From assembly GCA_964433645.1 (NCBI GenBank), contig CAYSSK010000104.1, positions 1 through 13,695 of the forward strand: 13,695 nt of DNA, given 5' to 3'. A model generated the notes under the pieces. It did no database searches. It was not told the origin of the DNA and saw nothing but the letters and a program-made list of their open reading frames with translations. How positions within the stretch are numbered: the stretch's first letter is position 1; each line of letters begins with the position of its first letter. This document shows, piece after piece, positions 1-6,184 of the stretch. The translations under genes and the position numbers were made by a program. This DNA comes from Desulfofustis sp964433645. Lineage in GTDB: Bacteria > Desulfobacterota > Desulfobulbia > Desulfobulbales > Desulfocapsaceae.

Positions 1-1
1 G

Positions 2-187
2 CAACGGTATCACTCTGGTTGTATTGACCTGATGTACCTGCCACAATTCATGCGCATGCGCCCTGCTTCCGCAGCCATACTCCAAGGGGAGACTCAAGCC
101 ATTGAGAAACAGAATATCGTGGTCTGTCCCCCATTTTTTACCCATTTCTTACAATTCCCTAATGACAAGAAATTGCCTCAATGGTAA
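2..187 (+). other. Open reading-frame tail entering from the window edge (unrecognised)
   Basis: The frame starting at base 2 is open for 61 codons and ends at TAA 185-187. It could be the 3' end of a gene that begins before the window. The translated tail (it begins QRYHSGCIDLMYLPQFMRMR) resembles no family I recognise. Its second half runs through the dispersed repeat at 99-136, giving residues IEKQNIVVCPPF, so at least that part is repeat-derived. It may equally be a chance open frame. A 10-bp palindrome GCGCATGCGC lies within it at 52-61. Nothing else is recognisable in the first 180 bases. Confidence 0.2.
99..136 (+). repeat. Dispersed repeat, first copy of the AACAGAATATCG/GGTCTGTCCCCC type
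   Basis: Bases 99-135 match 6459-6495 at 35 of 37 positions in the same orientation, and the AAACAGAATATCG...CCCCCATT core occurs a third time at 6504-6532. The core contains a GGGG/CCCC inverted pair around TCTGT. In this copy one G is changed to T, which weakens the stem. It belongs to the GGGGAC/GTCCCC palindrome group found elsewhere in the window. Confidence 0.8.
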
Positions 188-201
188 TTGTAATGTACAA
201 T
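187..201. promoter_or_regulatory. Operator-like palindrome upstream of hipB-like gene
   Basis: ATTGTA (187-192) and TACAAT (196-201) form a perfect 6-bp inverted repeat around ATG. It lies 20 bp upstream of a perfect TATAAT box (221-226), where a -35 element would overlap or abut it. HipB-type regulators are known to bind palindromes in their own promoters, so autorepression is a reasonable inference. No binding data are available here. Confidence 0.5.
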
Positions 202-220
202 AGTTTCTATTTTTGGATAC

Positions 221-226
221 TATAAT
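221..226 (+). promoter_or_regulatory. -10 box of the hipB-like gene
   Basis: A perfect TATAAT lies 20 bp before the ATG at 246. No good -35 box sits at 16-18 bp spacing, so the promoter may be weak or the upstream palindrome may occupy that position. The predicted transcription start near 233 lies after the alternative TTG start at 213, which supports the ATG at 246. Confidence 0.45.
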
Positions 227-245
227 AACCATTGAGGATGGAAAA

Positions 246-566
246 ATGGCAAAAAAAAGGATGGTACTCTCACCTACCCTGGAGGATATTCTAGAAGAGG
301 TTGGAGAAAACCTCAAACTTGCGCGCTTACGCCGCAAAATCACCACGACGATGCTGGCAGAGCGGGCGGGTATCAGTCGTGCAACGTTAAGAAAAGTTGA
401 AAATGGTGAAAAGAGCGTCACGATGGCCATGTACGCCAACGTTCTCTTTTGCCTGGGCTTGGAAAAGGATTTATTACACCTTGCCGGAGACGATCCATTA
501 GGAAGACGTTTGCAAGACGCTGAATTGACACATACAAAGAAACGTGTCGCGAAAAGGAAAACATAA
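246..566 (+). CDS. HipB-like XRE-family transcriptional regulator / antitoxin
   Basis: A 106-residue protein with a Cro/C1 (XRE) helix-turn-helix across about residues 22-77. The recognition region reads AERAGISRATLRKVENGEKS, followed by the HipB-like signature VLFCLGLEKDLLHLAGDDPLGRRLQD and a basic tail. In HipBA modules HipB represses its own operon and neutralises the HipA kinase. The ATG at 246 is chosen because GAGG (234-237) precedes it by 8 bases; a TTG at 213 would add 11 residues but lies upstream of the likely transcription start. The stop codon overlaps the start of the hipA fragment by one base (TAATG), which is a typical hipBA arrangement. The partner toxin is truncated, so this is probably an orphan antitoxin or regulator. 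Confidence 0.85.
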   Translation: MAKKRMVLSPTLEDILEEVGENLKLARLRRKITTTMLAERAGISRATLRKVENGEKSVTMAMYANVLFCLGLEKDLLHLAGDDPLGRRLQDAELTHTKKRVAKRKT

Positions 567-817
567 TGGCTATAAAGCGACAAACAAAAGCCCAGGCAAA
601 AAATACGGCAAGAAAATCCATTCACGTCTGCGCTCATTGGCAGGGATTGGAAAAGCCCATTATGATGGGAACACTGTACGCCGCTCCTTCAAGGGGTAAA
701 GAAGTTTTTTCTTTTGAGTACGATACCGCCTGGCTAAAATCTCCACACGCGCAAGTCCTTGACCCTGATTTAATGCAAAAAGGGGACAGTCCCCTTTTTG
801 GTTTTTTACTTGTCTGA
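566..817 (+). pseudogene. Truncated HipA toxin, N-terminal fragment only
   Basis: An 83-residue frame whose residues about 18-69 look like the HipA N-terminal subdomain (MGTLYAAPSRGKEVFSFEYD, then AWLKSP and VLDPDL). HipA is normally about 400-440 residues with a C-terminal Ser/Thr kinase domain that phosphorylates glutamyl-tRNA synthetase in the best-studied case. Here similarity stops right after VLDPDL, where the frame runs into a perfect palindrome (777-799). The last residues (KGDSPLFGFLLV) are repeat-encoded, with the stop at 815-817. No kinase domain follows; the next gene is unrelated. AAGGA (554-558) gives a good ribosome binding site, so a short peptide may still be made. It cannot be an active kinase. 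Confidence 0.8.
777..799. repeat. Perfect GGGGAC palindrome at the break point of hipA
   Basis: AAAAAGGGGAC (777-787) and GTCCCCTTTTT (789-799) are perfect 11-bp complements around a single A. The hairpin followed by a T run looks like a rho-independent terminator on either strand. The arm sequence recurs at 8071-8093 and 8103-8130. Confidence 0.85.
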
Positions 818-833
818 CAACCGGCAATATGAT
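805..833 (+). promoter_or_regulatory. Probable promoter and operator of the regulator-hydrolase gene
   Basis: TTTACT (805-810) and TATGAT (828-833) are spaced 17 bp and resemble sigma-70 boxes. Between them, TTGTC (810-814) and GACAA (816-820) form a perfect 11-bp palindrome TTGTCTGACAA. FCD-type GntR regulators commonly bind TTGT...ACAA palindromes, so this is a plausible autorepression site for the gene at 857. Imperfect direct repeats (CAATATGATAT 825-835, CAACATGATAT 840-850) lie just downstream and could be a second contact site. Confidence 0.5.
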
Positions 834-856
834 ATGGGACAACATGATATTCTGTA

Positions 857-2512
857 ATGGAGGCGATGTTGAACGACATAAGCTCTCTCGAAGACAGCCG
901 GCAGTTCAAGACGCTGCAAAAACCCCGGCGTCTGTCCGACGAAATCTCTCGTCAGATCGCTGAAAAAATCACCTCCGGCCACTTTCCCCCCGACTCCAAG
1001 CTCCCCTCGGAAGCCACCCTGTCACAAGAATTCGGGGTCAGCCGCAGTGCTATCAGGGAAGCCATCGCCAAGCTGCGCCAGGACGGCCTGGTCCGCTCGC
1101 ACCAGGGACTCGGGGTTTTTGTCGCCCGGGACCTGAGTTCCCGGGCCTTTCAGATCGATGCCGACACGCTTCGGACCGTGGAAGATCTGCGCAGCGTCAT
1201 GGAACTGCGCATCGAGATGGAGGTAGGCGGCGCCGGCATGGCCGCCAGACGGCGCACCCAGGAGCAATTGACGGAGCTGCGGAGCATCCTGCAGCGCATG
1301 CGGCAGGCCGTCGAACGCCTGGAAGACTACACCGCCCTGGAACAGGATTTCCACCGCATCACCGCCGAGGCCGCCCATAACGTCCATTTCCGGGATTTTG
1401 TCCAGTTTCTGGCCTCCCGGCTCAGTGCCAGCCGCGTCGTGGAAAAAACCGTATCACCCCGTGACAAACCCATTTCAGCCAAGATCCTGCGGGAATACGA
1501 GGAAATATACCAAGCCATACAAATCGGAGACCCGGACAAGGCACGTCGCGCCGCCTGGTGGCACGTGCTCAGATCCGCTGAAAGATTGGGCCTGCGCGGC
1601 CTGCAAGGGTGGGAGGAGAGCAGAATGACCTTGATTGGTGATAACTACACCCCGCTGTGTGCCGCGGCGGACCCAAACCCGAAAAAGCCCGTCTTCACCC
1701 CGCCGCCCCGCTCGTGCGACTGCCATGCCCATATCATCGGCCCCCAGAGCCGCTACCCCTACACCCCGCACCGCTCCTACACCCCGCCCGACGCGCCGCT
1801 GACCAGCTACCGGGAAATGCTCGACACCCTGGGCCTTGAACGGGCGGTCATCGTCCAGCCGAGTTTCTACGGCACCGACAACCGGGCCACCCTGGATGCC
1901 ATCCGCCAGGGCGGGCCGAACTTTCGCGGCATTGTCGTGGTCGACGAAGATATCGATGTCGCCGAGATGGAGCGCATGCACGATCTGGGGGTGCGCGGCG
2001 TGCGCATCAACCTTTTGTTCAAAAGCGGCATCGAGGTCTCCGACGTGCGTAAAATGGCCGACACAATCGCCCCCTTCGGCTGGCACCTGCAGATGCTGGT
2101 CGATGTCTCCGAGTTCTCCGAACTCGATACCCTGGCCAAACTCCCGGTCGAAGTGGTCTTCGACCACATGGGCCACATGCCCACCTCCATCGGCGTCAAC
2201 CACCCCGGCTTCAGAAAAATGCTGGCCATGCTGGAACGGGAAAAGGCCTGGGTCAAATTGTCCGGCGCCTACCGCATCACCTGCCGGAAAGATTTGCCCT
2301 ACAAGGATACCACGCCCTACGCCCAGACCATCATCGAGACGAACCCGGAACGGGTCGTCTGGGCCACCGACTGGCCCCATCCCTATATCAACGTACCGAT
2401 GCCAAACGACGGCGACCTGCTCGACCTGCTCTACGCCTGGGCGCCCGATGACCAGCTCAGGGAGCAGATCCTGGTCACCAACCCGGCCAAACTCTATGAT
2501 TTTCCGGACTAA
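857..2512 (+). CDS. Fusion of FadR/FCD-type GntR regulator and LigI-like amidohydrolase
   Basis: A 551-residue protein with two complete modules. Residues about 25-92 are a GntR winged helix (KLPSEATLSQEFGVSRSAIR, then DGLVRSHQGLGVFVA). Residues about 105-245 are an FCD effector domain with candidate metal ligands D164, H166, H174/H177 and H236. Residues about 280-551 are an amidohydrolase-2 domain closest to 2-pyrone-4,6-dicarboxylate hydrolase (LigI): CDCHAHI (H290, H292), QPSFYGTDN, RGVRINLL (R380, R383), VFDHMG (H437), WATDWPHP (D505, H508) and TNPAKLYDF. LigI hydrolyses the cyclic lactone PDC to 4-oxalomesaconate; the actual substrate here is unknown. The junction is tight (RGLQGWEESR then M257), and a GGGAGGAG ribosome binding site precedes M257, so the hydrolase may also be made alone from 1625. 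The start is uncertain: ATG 857 has no ribosome binding site, and GGAGG at 859-863 suits TTG 869 better than ATG 866. The next genes form a TRAP transporter. Confidence 0.85.
   Translation: MEAMLNDISSLEDSRQFKTLQKPRRLSDEISRQIAEKITSGHFPPDSKLPSEATLSQEFGVSRSAIREAIAKLRQDGLVRSHQGLGVFVARDLSSRAFQIDADTLRTVEDLRSVMELRIEMEVGGAGMAARRRTQEQLTELRSILQRMRQAVERLEDYTALEQDFHRITAEAAHNVHFRDFVQFLASRLSASRVVEKTVSPRDKPISAKILREYEEIYQAIQIGDPDKARRAAWWHVLRSAERLGLRGLQGWEESRMTLIGDNYTPLCAAADPNPKKPVFTPPPRSCDCHAHIIGPQSRYPYTPHRSYTPPDAPLTSYREMLDTLGLERAVIVQPSFYGTDNRATLDAIRQGGPNFRGIVVVDEDIDVAEMERMHDLGVRGVRINLLFKSGIEVSDVRKMADTIAPFGWHLQMLVDVSEFSELDTLAKLPVEVVFDHMGHMPTSIGVNHPGFRKMLAMLEREKAWVKLSGAYRITCRKDLPYKDTTPYAQTIIETNPERVVWATDWPHPYINVPMPNDGDLLDLLYAWAPDDQLREQILVTNPAKLYDFPD
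1609..1627 (+). promoter_or_regulatory. Internal ribosome binding site and ATG for the stand-alone hydrolase
   Basis: GGGAGGAG (1609-1616) lies 8 bases before an in-frame ATG at 1625, exactly where the regulator module ends and the amidohydrolase module begins. In other genomes these two families are usually separate genes, so this looks like the start signal of a once-separate hydrolase gene (1625-2512, 295 residues). The TGG codon for W252 just upstream is one base from TGA, so loss of a regulator stop codon is a simple possible origin for the fusion. Confidence 0.6.
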
Positions 2513-2624
2513 GAGAAAACCGCGGCAAAAAAATAACACAAGACGACGTGATACCGATACAGCAGTGCTCCATCACCCCCCGGACGACCACACGGCCGTC
2601 TACAACATGAGAGGAGGTTTCGAC

Positions 2625-3638
2625 ATGCGACGCTTATCACCACAACTTCTGGCAACCCTCGGCTGCATCCTGCTTCTGTCCGCCGTCATTGCCGCACCGG
2701 CACTGAGCCAGGCCGAAAAACTCAAACTCGGTTTCGTCACCGCGGCCAACGAAAAAGACCCCTACTTCATCACCGCCACCAAATTCGCCGAACTGGTCAA
2801 AACCTACACCGACGGCCGCTACGAGGTGGATCTCTTCGGGGCCGGCCAACTGGGCAACGAACCGGAGATGATCAAGAACCTGACCATGGGCACCATGGAC
2901 GTCGGCGTTATCACCAACGCCCCGCTCGGCGCCTTCGTCAACGCCTTCATGGTCCTCGATCTGCCCTTTATCTTCCCGTCAAACGAGGTCGCCCACCAGG
3001 TCCTGGACGGCCCGGCCGGCGACCAGCTGCTGGAGAAACTGGCCGGCCTGCAGATCACCGGGCTGGCCTTCTCCGAAGGCGGGTTTCGCCACATGATCAA
3101 CAACAGCCGGCCGGTCAACACCCCGGAAGATCTGCAAAACGCCAAATACCGGGTTATGCAGACCCCCATTTACATCGGCATGTTCCAGTCCCTGGGGGCC
3201 AATGCGGTGCCCATGCCGTGGGGCGAAGTATTCTCGGCGGTGCAACAGAAGGTGGTCGACGGCCTGGAGATCCCGGTGCCGGTTATCTACGCCAATAAAT
3301 TCTACGAAGTCACCAAATACCTCTCGCTGACCGGCCACACCTACTCGCCGCTGGTCATCATGGTCTCCAACACGACCTGGAACAAGCTCTCCGAGGCCGA
3401 TCGCCAGGCCTTCACCCGGGCCGCCAAAGAGGCCGCCGTCTACGAACGGGCCGAGATCGCCAAAATCGTCGACAGCTATCTCGAAGATCTTGCCAAAGAA
3501 GGCATGATTATCAACGAGGTGGCCGACAAAAAACCGTTCCAGGATTCCGTCATGCCCATGTACCAGGAGTTTGAAGGCAAGATCGGCGCCGATGTCCTGG
3601 AAGCGGTGCTCTCCGCCCGCGACGCGGCCCAGCAATAA
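2625..3638 (+). CDS. dctP: TRAP transporter periplasmic solute-binding protein, DctP family
   Basis: A 337-residue protein with a cleavable Sec signal peptide (MRR, hydrophobic residues about 8-25, cleavage near LSQA/EKLK at 30). The mature part has DctP-family features: GAGQLGNEPEMIKNLTMGTMDVG (residues 72-94), LPFIFPS (113-119) and the ligand-carboxylate arginine region NAKYRVMQTP with R176. EVFSAVQQKVVDGLEIP follows at 201-217. It captures an organic acid in the periplasm and delivers it to the DctQM permease. The start is set by GAGGAGG (2611-2617), 7 bases before ATG 2625. The frame is open further upstream only as a shadow of the hydrolase gene. It lies 112 bp after the hydrolase stop; that gap holds only the ribosome binding site. 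The ligand is probably a substrate or precursor for the upstream hydrolase, by context only. Confidence 0.93.
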   Translation: MRRLSPQLLATLGCILLLSAVIAAPALSQAEKLKLGFVTAANEKDPYFITATKFAELVKTYTDGRYEVDLFGAGQLGNEPEMIKNLTMGTMDVGVITNAPLGAFVNAFMVLDLPFIFPSNEVAHQVLDGPAGDQLLEKLAGLQITGLAFSEGGFRHMINNSRPVNTPEDLQNAKYRVMQTPIYIGMFQSLGANAVPMPWGEVFSAVQQKVVDGLEIPVPVIYANKFYEVTKYLSLTGHTYSPLVIMVSNTTWNKLSEADRQAFTRAAKEAAVYERAEIAKIVDSYLEDLAKEGMIINEVADKKPFQDSVMPMYQEFEGKIGADVLEAVLSARDAAQQ

Positions 3639-3689
3639 ACAGCCACGCCTCGCCCGGCGGCGCCGCCTCTCGCCGCCGCAGAAAACAGC

Positions 3690-3727
3690 AAAAGCCGGGG
3701 CCGGCACGCACCGCGGCCCCGGCTTTT
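3690..3727. terminator. Strong hairpin between dctP and dctQ (attenuator or 3'-end stabiliser)
   Basis: AAAAGCCGGGGCCG (3690-3703) pairs perfectly with CGGCCCCGGCTTTT (3714-3727), giving a 14-bp stem around a 10-base loop. The only T run is inside the stem and the sequence continues CAAAAAAA, so it is probably a leaky terminator or an RNA-decay block. Binding-protein transcripts are often kept more abundant than those of permease genes in this way. It sits 15 bp before the dctQ start. Confidence 0.7.
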
Positions 3728-3741
3728 CAAAAAAATGAGCC

Positions 3742-4233
3742 ATGGAACGTATTCGCCGCTTCATCGATCAGTGTATCCTCGGCATCCTGGTGGTGCTGGG
3801 AATGGTGCTGGTGGCCGTCATCTGCCTGGCGGTTTTTTTCCGCTATATCATGGGCGCCGCCCTGTCCTGGCCCGAGGAGGTGGCGGGCATCGTCTTCGTC
3901 TGGTACACCCTGCTCGGCGTTGTCGCCCTGGCCGGCGCCAACTCCCATATCGCTTTTGATGTCATCGAAAAGCGTTCCCCGAAAATCGTCGGCACCCTGA
4001 TCAAGACCCTCTCCCAGGCGATTATTATCCTCTACGGCCTGATCATGGTGGTCTACGGCTGGAAATACCTGCAGGCCTTTCCCTATGAAACCTCACCGGC
4101 GGCGGGCATCAACCTGGCCTGGCTGAAAACGGCCATCCCGTTGTCCGGGCTGCTCATTGTCGTCTACGTGTCGCTCAACCTGATCACCGATTTCAGCAAA
4201 CCGTCCCGCGACAACCACAAGGATAGCCCATGA
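3742..4233 (+). CDS. dctQ: TRAP transporter small permease subunit, DctQ family
   Basis: A 163-residue protein with four predicted membrane helices (about 11-33, 48-66, 88-108, 130-148). It carries the DctQ signature LSWPEEVAGIVFVWYTLLGVVALAG (residues 41-65) after FFRYIMG. DctQ forms the membrane complex with DctM and helps dock the binding protein. The length is typical of the family. The ATG at 3742 has no clear ribosome binding site; the sequence just ahead is A-rich and follows the 3690-3727 hairpin, which may lower its expression. The stop overlaps the dctM start (ATGA, 4230-4233), so the two are translationally coupled. Confidence 0.92.
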   Translation: MERIRRFIDQCILGILVVLGMVLVAVICLAVFFRYIMGAALSWPEEVAGIVFVWYTLLGVVALAGANSHIAFDVIEKRSPKIVGTLIKTLSQAIIILYGLIMVVYGWKYLQAFPYETSPAAGINLAWLKTAIPLSGLLIVVYVSLNLITDFSKPSRDNHKDSP

Positions 4234-5522
4234 GCCCCGGTCTGATCGCCCTGATCCTGTTCGGTTTATTCGTTCTTTTTGTCGTCATCGGCGTGCCCAT
4301 CGGTTTTTCCCTCGGGTTTGCCGGGGTCATCGGCCTGGTCTTGATGGACGTCAACTTCATGATGTTCTCCCAGACCCTGATCACCGGCATCGCCAACTTC
4401 GCCCTGCTGGCCATTCCGCTCTTTGTCATCTTCGGCGCGATCCTGGAAAAAAGCCGTATTTCTCAATCGCTGATCGAACTGGCCGATGAGCTGATCGGCT
4501 TTTTGTCCGGCGGCCTGGCCGTCGGCACCATCTTCTCCTCGATGATCTTTGCCACCGCGTCCGGCTCCGGCCCGGCCACGGTGGCGGCCATCGGCTCGAT
4601 CACCATCCCGGAAATGGAAAAGCGCGGCTACCCCCGCTCTTTTTCCATGGGCGTTGCCGCCTCCGCCGGCGCCCTGGGGCCGATCATCCCGCCGAGCATC
4701 CCGTTTATCATCTACGGCGTGGTCACCGAGGAATCGATCCTGCGCCTGTTTCTCGCCGGCCTCGGCGCCGGCCTGCTGTTCGCCGCCCTGTTTACCGTCT
4801 ACAGCATCATCCGGGCCATCCGGGAAAACATCCCCCGAACCGGCAAGAAACCGTCTCTGCGGCGCCTGCTCAAGGCAACCTACAAGGCCCGTTACGCGCT
4901 CGGCGCGCCGGTCATCGTGCTCGGCGGTATCTACGCCGGCATCTTCACCCCCACCGAGGCCGGCGCCGTCGGCTGCCTCTACGCCCTGTGCGTCGGCTTT
5001 TTCTTCGAGAGAACCCTTGATATCAAGGGATGTATCGAGTGTTTCAAGGAAGGGGCCAAGAACTCGGCCATGATCATGTTCGTCATCGCCAGCGCCGGCC
5101 TGCTCGCCTGGCTGATGGCCGCCGGCCGGATCCCGGGCGCGGTAACCGAGCTGATGCTGGAGATATCGATCAACAAGTATGTTTTTCTGCTGCTGATAAA
5201 CCTGCTCTTCTTGGTCATCGGCTCACTGCTCGACACCCCGGCCGCCATTGTCATCATCGCCCCGATCCTCGAGCCGATCGCCGTGCAGATGGGCATCGAC
5301 CCCATTCACCTGGGCGCCATCATCGTCGTCAACTTCGTCATCGGCTACATCACCGCCCCCTTCGGCTACAACCTCTTCGTCGTCAAATCCATCACCGGCC
5401 GCGGCATGGGCGAAGTGAGCATGTCCGTACTACCGTTTCTCATCCTCAGCCTGATCGGCCTGATGATCATCACCTACATCCCGCAGGTGGCCCTGTTTTT
5501 CCCCACCGTGTTCATGGGGTGA
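4230..5522 (+). CDS. dctM: TRAP transporter large permease subunit, DctM family
   Basis: A 430-residue, very hydrophobic protein of usual family length with about 12 membrane segments. DctM signatures include GVPIGFSLGFAG (21-32), ATASGSGPATVAAIGSITIP (109-128), GALGPIIPPSIPFIIYG (147-163), and the C-terminal-half repeat with LDTPAAIVIIAPILEP and NFVIGYITAPFGYNLFVV. It is the ion-coupled translocation subunit, working as a secondary transporter driven by the sodium or proton gradient. AAGGA (4219-4223) lies 6 bases before the ATG, which overlaps the dctQ stop by 4 bases. No clear terminator follows; the AT-rich accessory zone begins directly after. Confidence 0.95.
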   Translation: MSPGLIALILFGLFVLFVVIGVPIGFSLGFAGVIGLVLMDVNFMMFSQTLITGIANFALLAIPLFVIFGAILEKSRISQSLIELADELIGFLSGGLAVGTIFSSMIFATASGSGPATVAAIGSITIPEMEKRGYPRSFSMGVAASAGALGPIIPPSIPFIIYGVVTEESILRLFLAGLGAGLLFAALFTVYSIIRAIRENIPRTGKKPSLRRLLKATYKARYALGAPVIVLGGIYAGIFTPTEAGAVGCLYALCVGFFFERTLDIKGCIECFKEGAKNSAMIMFVIASAGLLAWLMAAGRIPGAVTELMLEISINKYVFLLLINLLFLVIGSLLDTPAAIVIIAPILEPIAVQMGIDPIHLGAIIVVNFVIGYITAPFGYNLFVVKSITGRGMGEVSMSVLPFLILSLIGLMIITYIPQVALFFPTVFMG

Positions 5523-5553
5523 GAGAGAACTTTCAACAATTAAACAACGTCCC

Positions 5554-5583
5554 CTTCTAGAGTCCCTTCTAGATACTTCTAGA
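5554..5583. repeat. Three short CTTCTAGA direct repeats
   Basis: The octamer CTTCTAGA occurs at 5554-5561, 5566-5573 and 5576-5583, starting 12 and 10 bp apart. Each contains the palindrome TCTAGA. Function unknown; it may be scar-like junction sequence or a protein-binding cluster downstream of the TRAP operon. Confidence 0.6.
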
Positions 5584-5643
5584 TAGCCAAAGCCATGGGC
5601 CGGCCCGAGTGTCGAACAGCTTGATTTCTAAGAGATAGACAAC

Positions 5644-5665
5644 TTGTCAAGCCTGACCCCGCTTT
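5644..5665. repeat. Partial GGGGTCA/TGACCCC-type repeat
   Basis: GTCAAGCCTGACCCCGCTTT matches the right half of the element at 7350-7373, with the central GGCT loop inverted to AGCC. Its left GGGG arm is missing, so it is a decayed member of the palindrome group. Confidence 0.6.
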
Positions 5666-5893
5666 CCATTTGAGAATCTGCGCATTTTGAGAAGATGGGG
5701 GGCGGAGTAACCATGAAAGCGGAATGAACCGCTGGCTGATTTGGTAAAGAATGCGATTACGGTTGCCGACACGCCATAGTCCTGCTACATTTTGACTGCA
5801 AGCCCTTGTAGATGCCGCCAGTTTATTTAATAATTTTGAAAGGTGCCGCCAGCATCTCATTTTTATCAGCTGAAATCTTGCCGATTACTGGAA

Positions 5894-6184
5894 ATGCAAA
5901 GTCGAGAATCCATTATAAGGCGGCTGCGAGCAGTAAAAAACGATGTTCAGGCCCGATATCCGGTTCATCGGTTGGCCTTATTTGGTTCGTGGGCCCGCGG
6001 GGAGCAACATCAAGGAAGCGATATCGATATCCTGGTCGAGGTAGATGGCTCTATAGGACTCCGTTTCACCAACTTGGCGCAGGACCTGGAGGCCTATCTT
6101 GGGCAAAAGGTGGATTTGGTGTCCCGCCGTGCCATCAAGCCAACTATGTGGCAATATATTGAACGAGATTTGATTGATGTCTAA
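5894..6184 (+). CDS. MntA-like nucleotidyltransferase antitoxin (orphaned)
   Basis: A 96-residue minimal nucleotidyltransferase. The GSX10DXD motif is intact: G31-S32 (GSWARGEQHQGSDIDILV), D43 and D45, with the third carboxylate D74 in KVDLVS. In MNT/HEPN toxin-antitoxin pairs this enzyme neutralises the HEPN RNase by adding AMP to a tyrosine near its active site. The start is taken as ATG 5894. An in-frame GTG at 5843 would add 17 residues of non-family sequence; neither start has a strong ribosome binding site. The 3' end overlaps the start of the hepT remnant by 8 bases, the same layout as the intact pair at 6554-7211. Its toxin partner is deleted internally, so any antitoxin role is now without target unless it acts on another HEPN protein. 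Confidence 0.85.
   Translation: MQSRESIIRRLRAVKNDVQARYPVHRLALFGSWARGEQHQGSDIDILVEVDGSIGLRFTNLAQDLEAYLGQKVDLVSRRAIKPTMWQYIERDLIDV

Larger units (their letters stand above)
5523..5893. other. Gene-free 371-bp region after dctM
   Basis: I see no convincing gene here. It contains three copies of CTTCTAGA (5554-5561, 5566-5573, 5576-5583), a partial GTCAAGCCTGACCCC repeat (5644-5665), and a 9-bp direct repeat TGCCGCCAG (5813-5821, 5844-5852). A minus-strand open frame (5579-5860) has no recognisable motif and crosses the repeat, so it looks like debris. The shift from the GC-rich transporter operon to AT-richer DNA begins here. Confidence 0.5.

Noticed and set aside
52..61. GCGCATGCGC palindrome
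   Set aside because: It is a 10-bp palindrome in isolation, with no promoter or gene start near it and no other copy noticed.
1475..2539. 354-codon minus-strand open frame
   Set aside because: It is antisense to the hydrolase domain, whose motifs are intact on the plus strand; the product is low-complexity G/V/H/D sequence.
1836..2624. Long upstream extension of the dctP frame
   Set aside because: The extension is a shadow of the hydrolase gene in another frame (Ser/Pro-rich, no motif). The signal peptide and the GAGGAGG site place the start at 2625.
5030..5560. 176-codon plus-strand open frame inside dctM
   Set aside because: It is a +2 frame shadow rich in R, H and P, while the dctM frame has clear family signatures.
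5813..5852. TGCCGCCAG direct repeat as an insertion target-site duplication
   Set aside because: Only 22 bases separate the copies, and nothing resembling an inserted element lies between them.
5579..5860. 93-codon minus-strand open frame after dctM
   Set aside because: No motif is recognisable, it crosses a repeat (giving GSGLTS) and it lacks a ribosome binding site. It is treated as intergenic debris.
5523..5893. Search for tRNA or small RNA genes in the gaps
   Set aside because: No cloverleaf with a GTTCRA-type T-loop or CCA end was visible here or in other gaps; this was by eye only, so a tRNAscan or Infernal run could overrule it.
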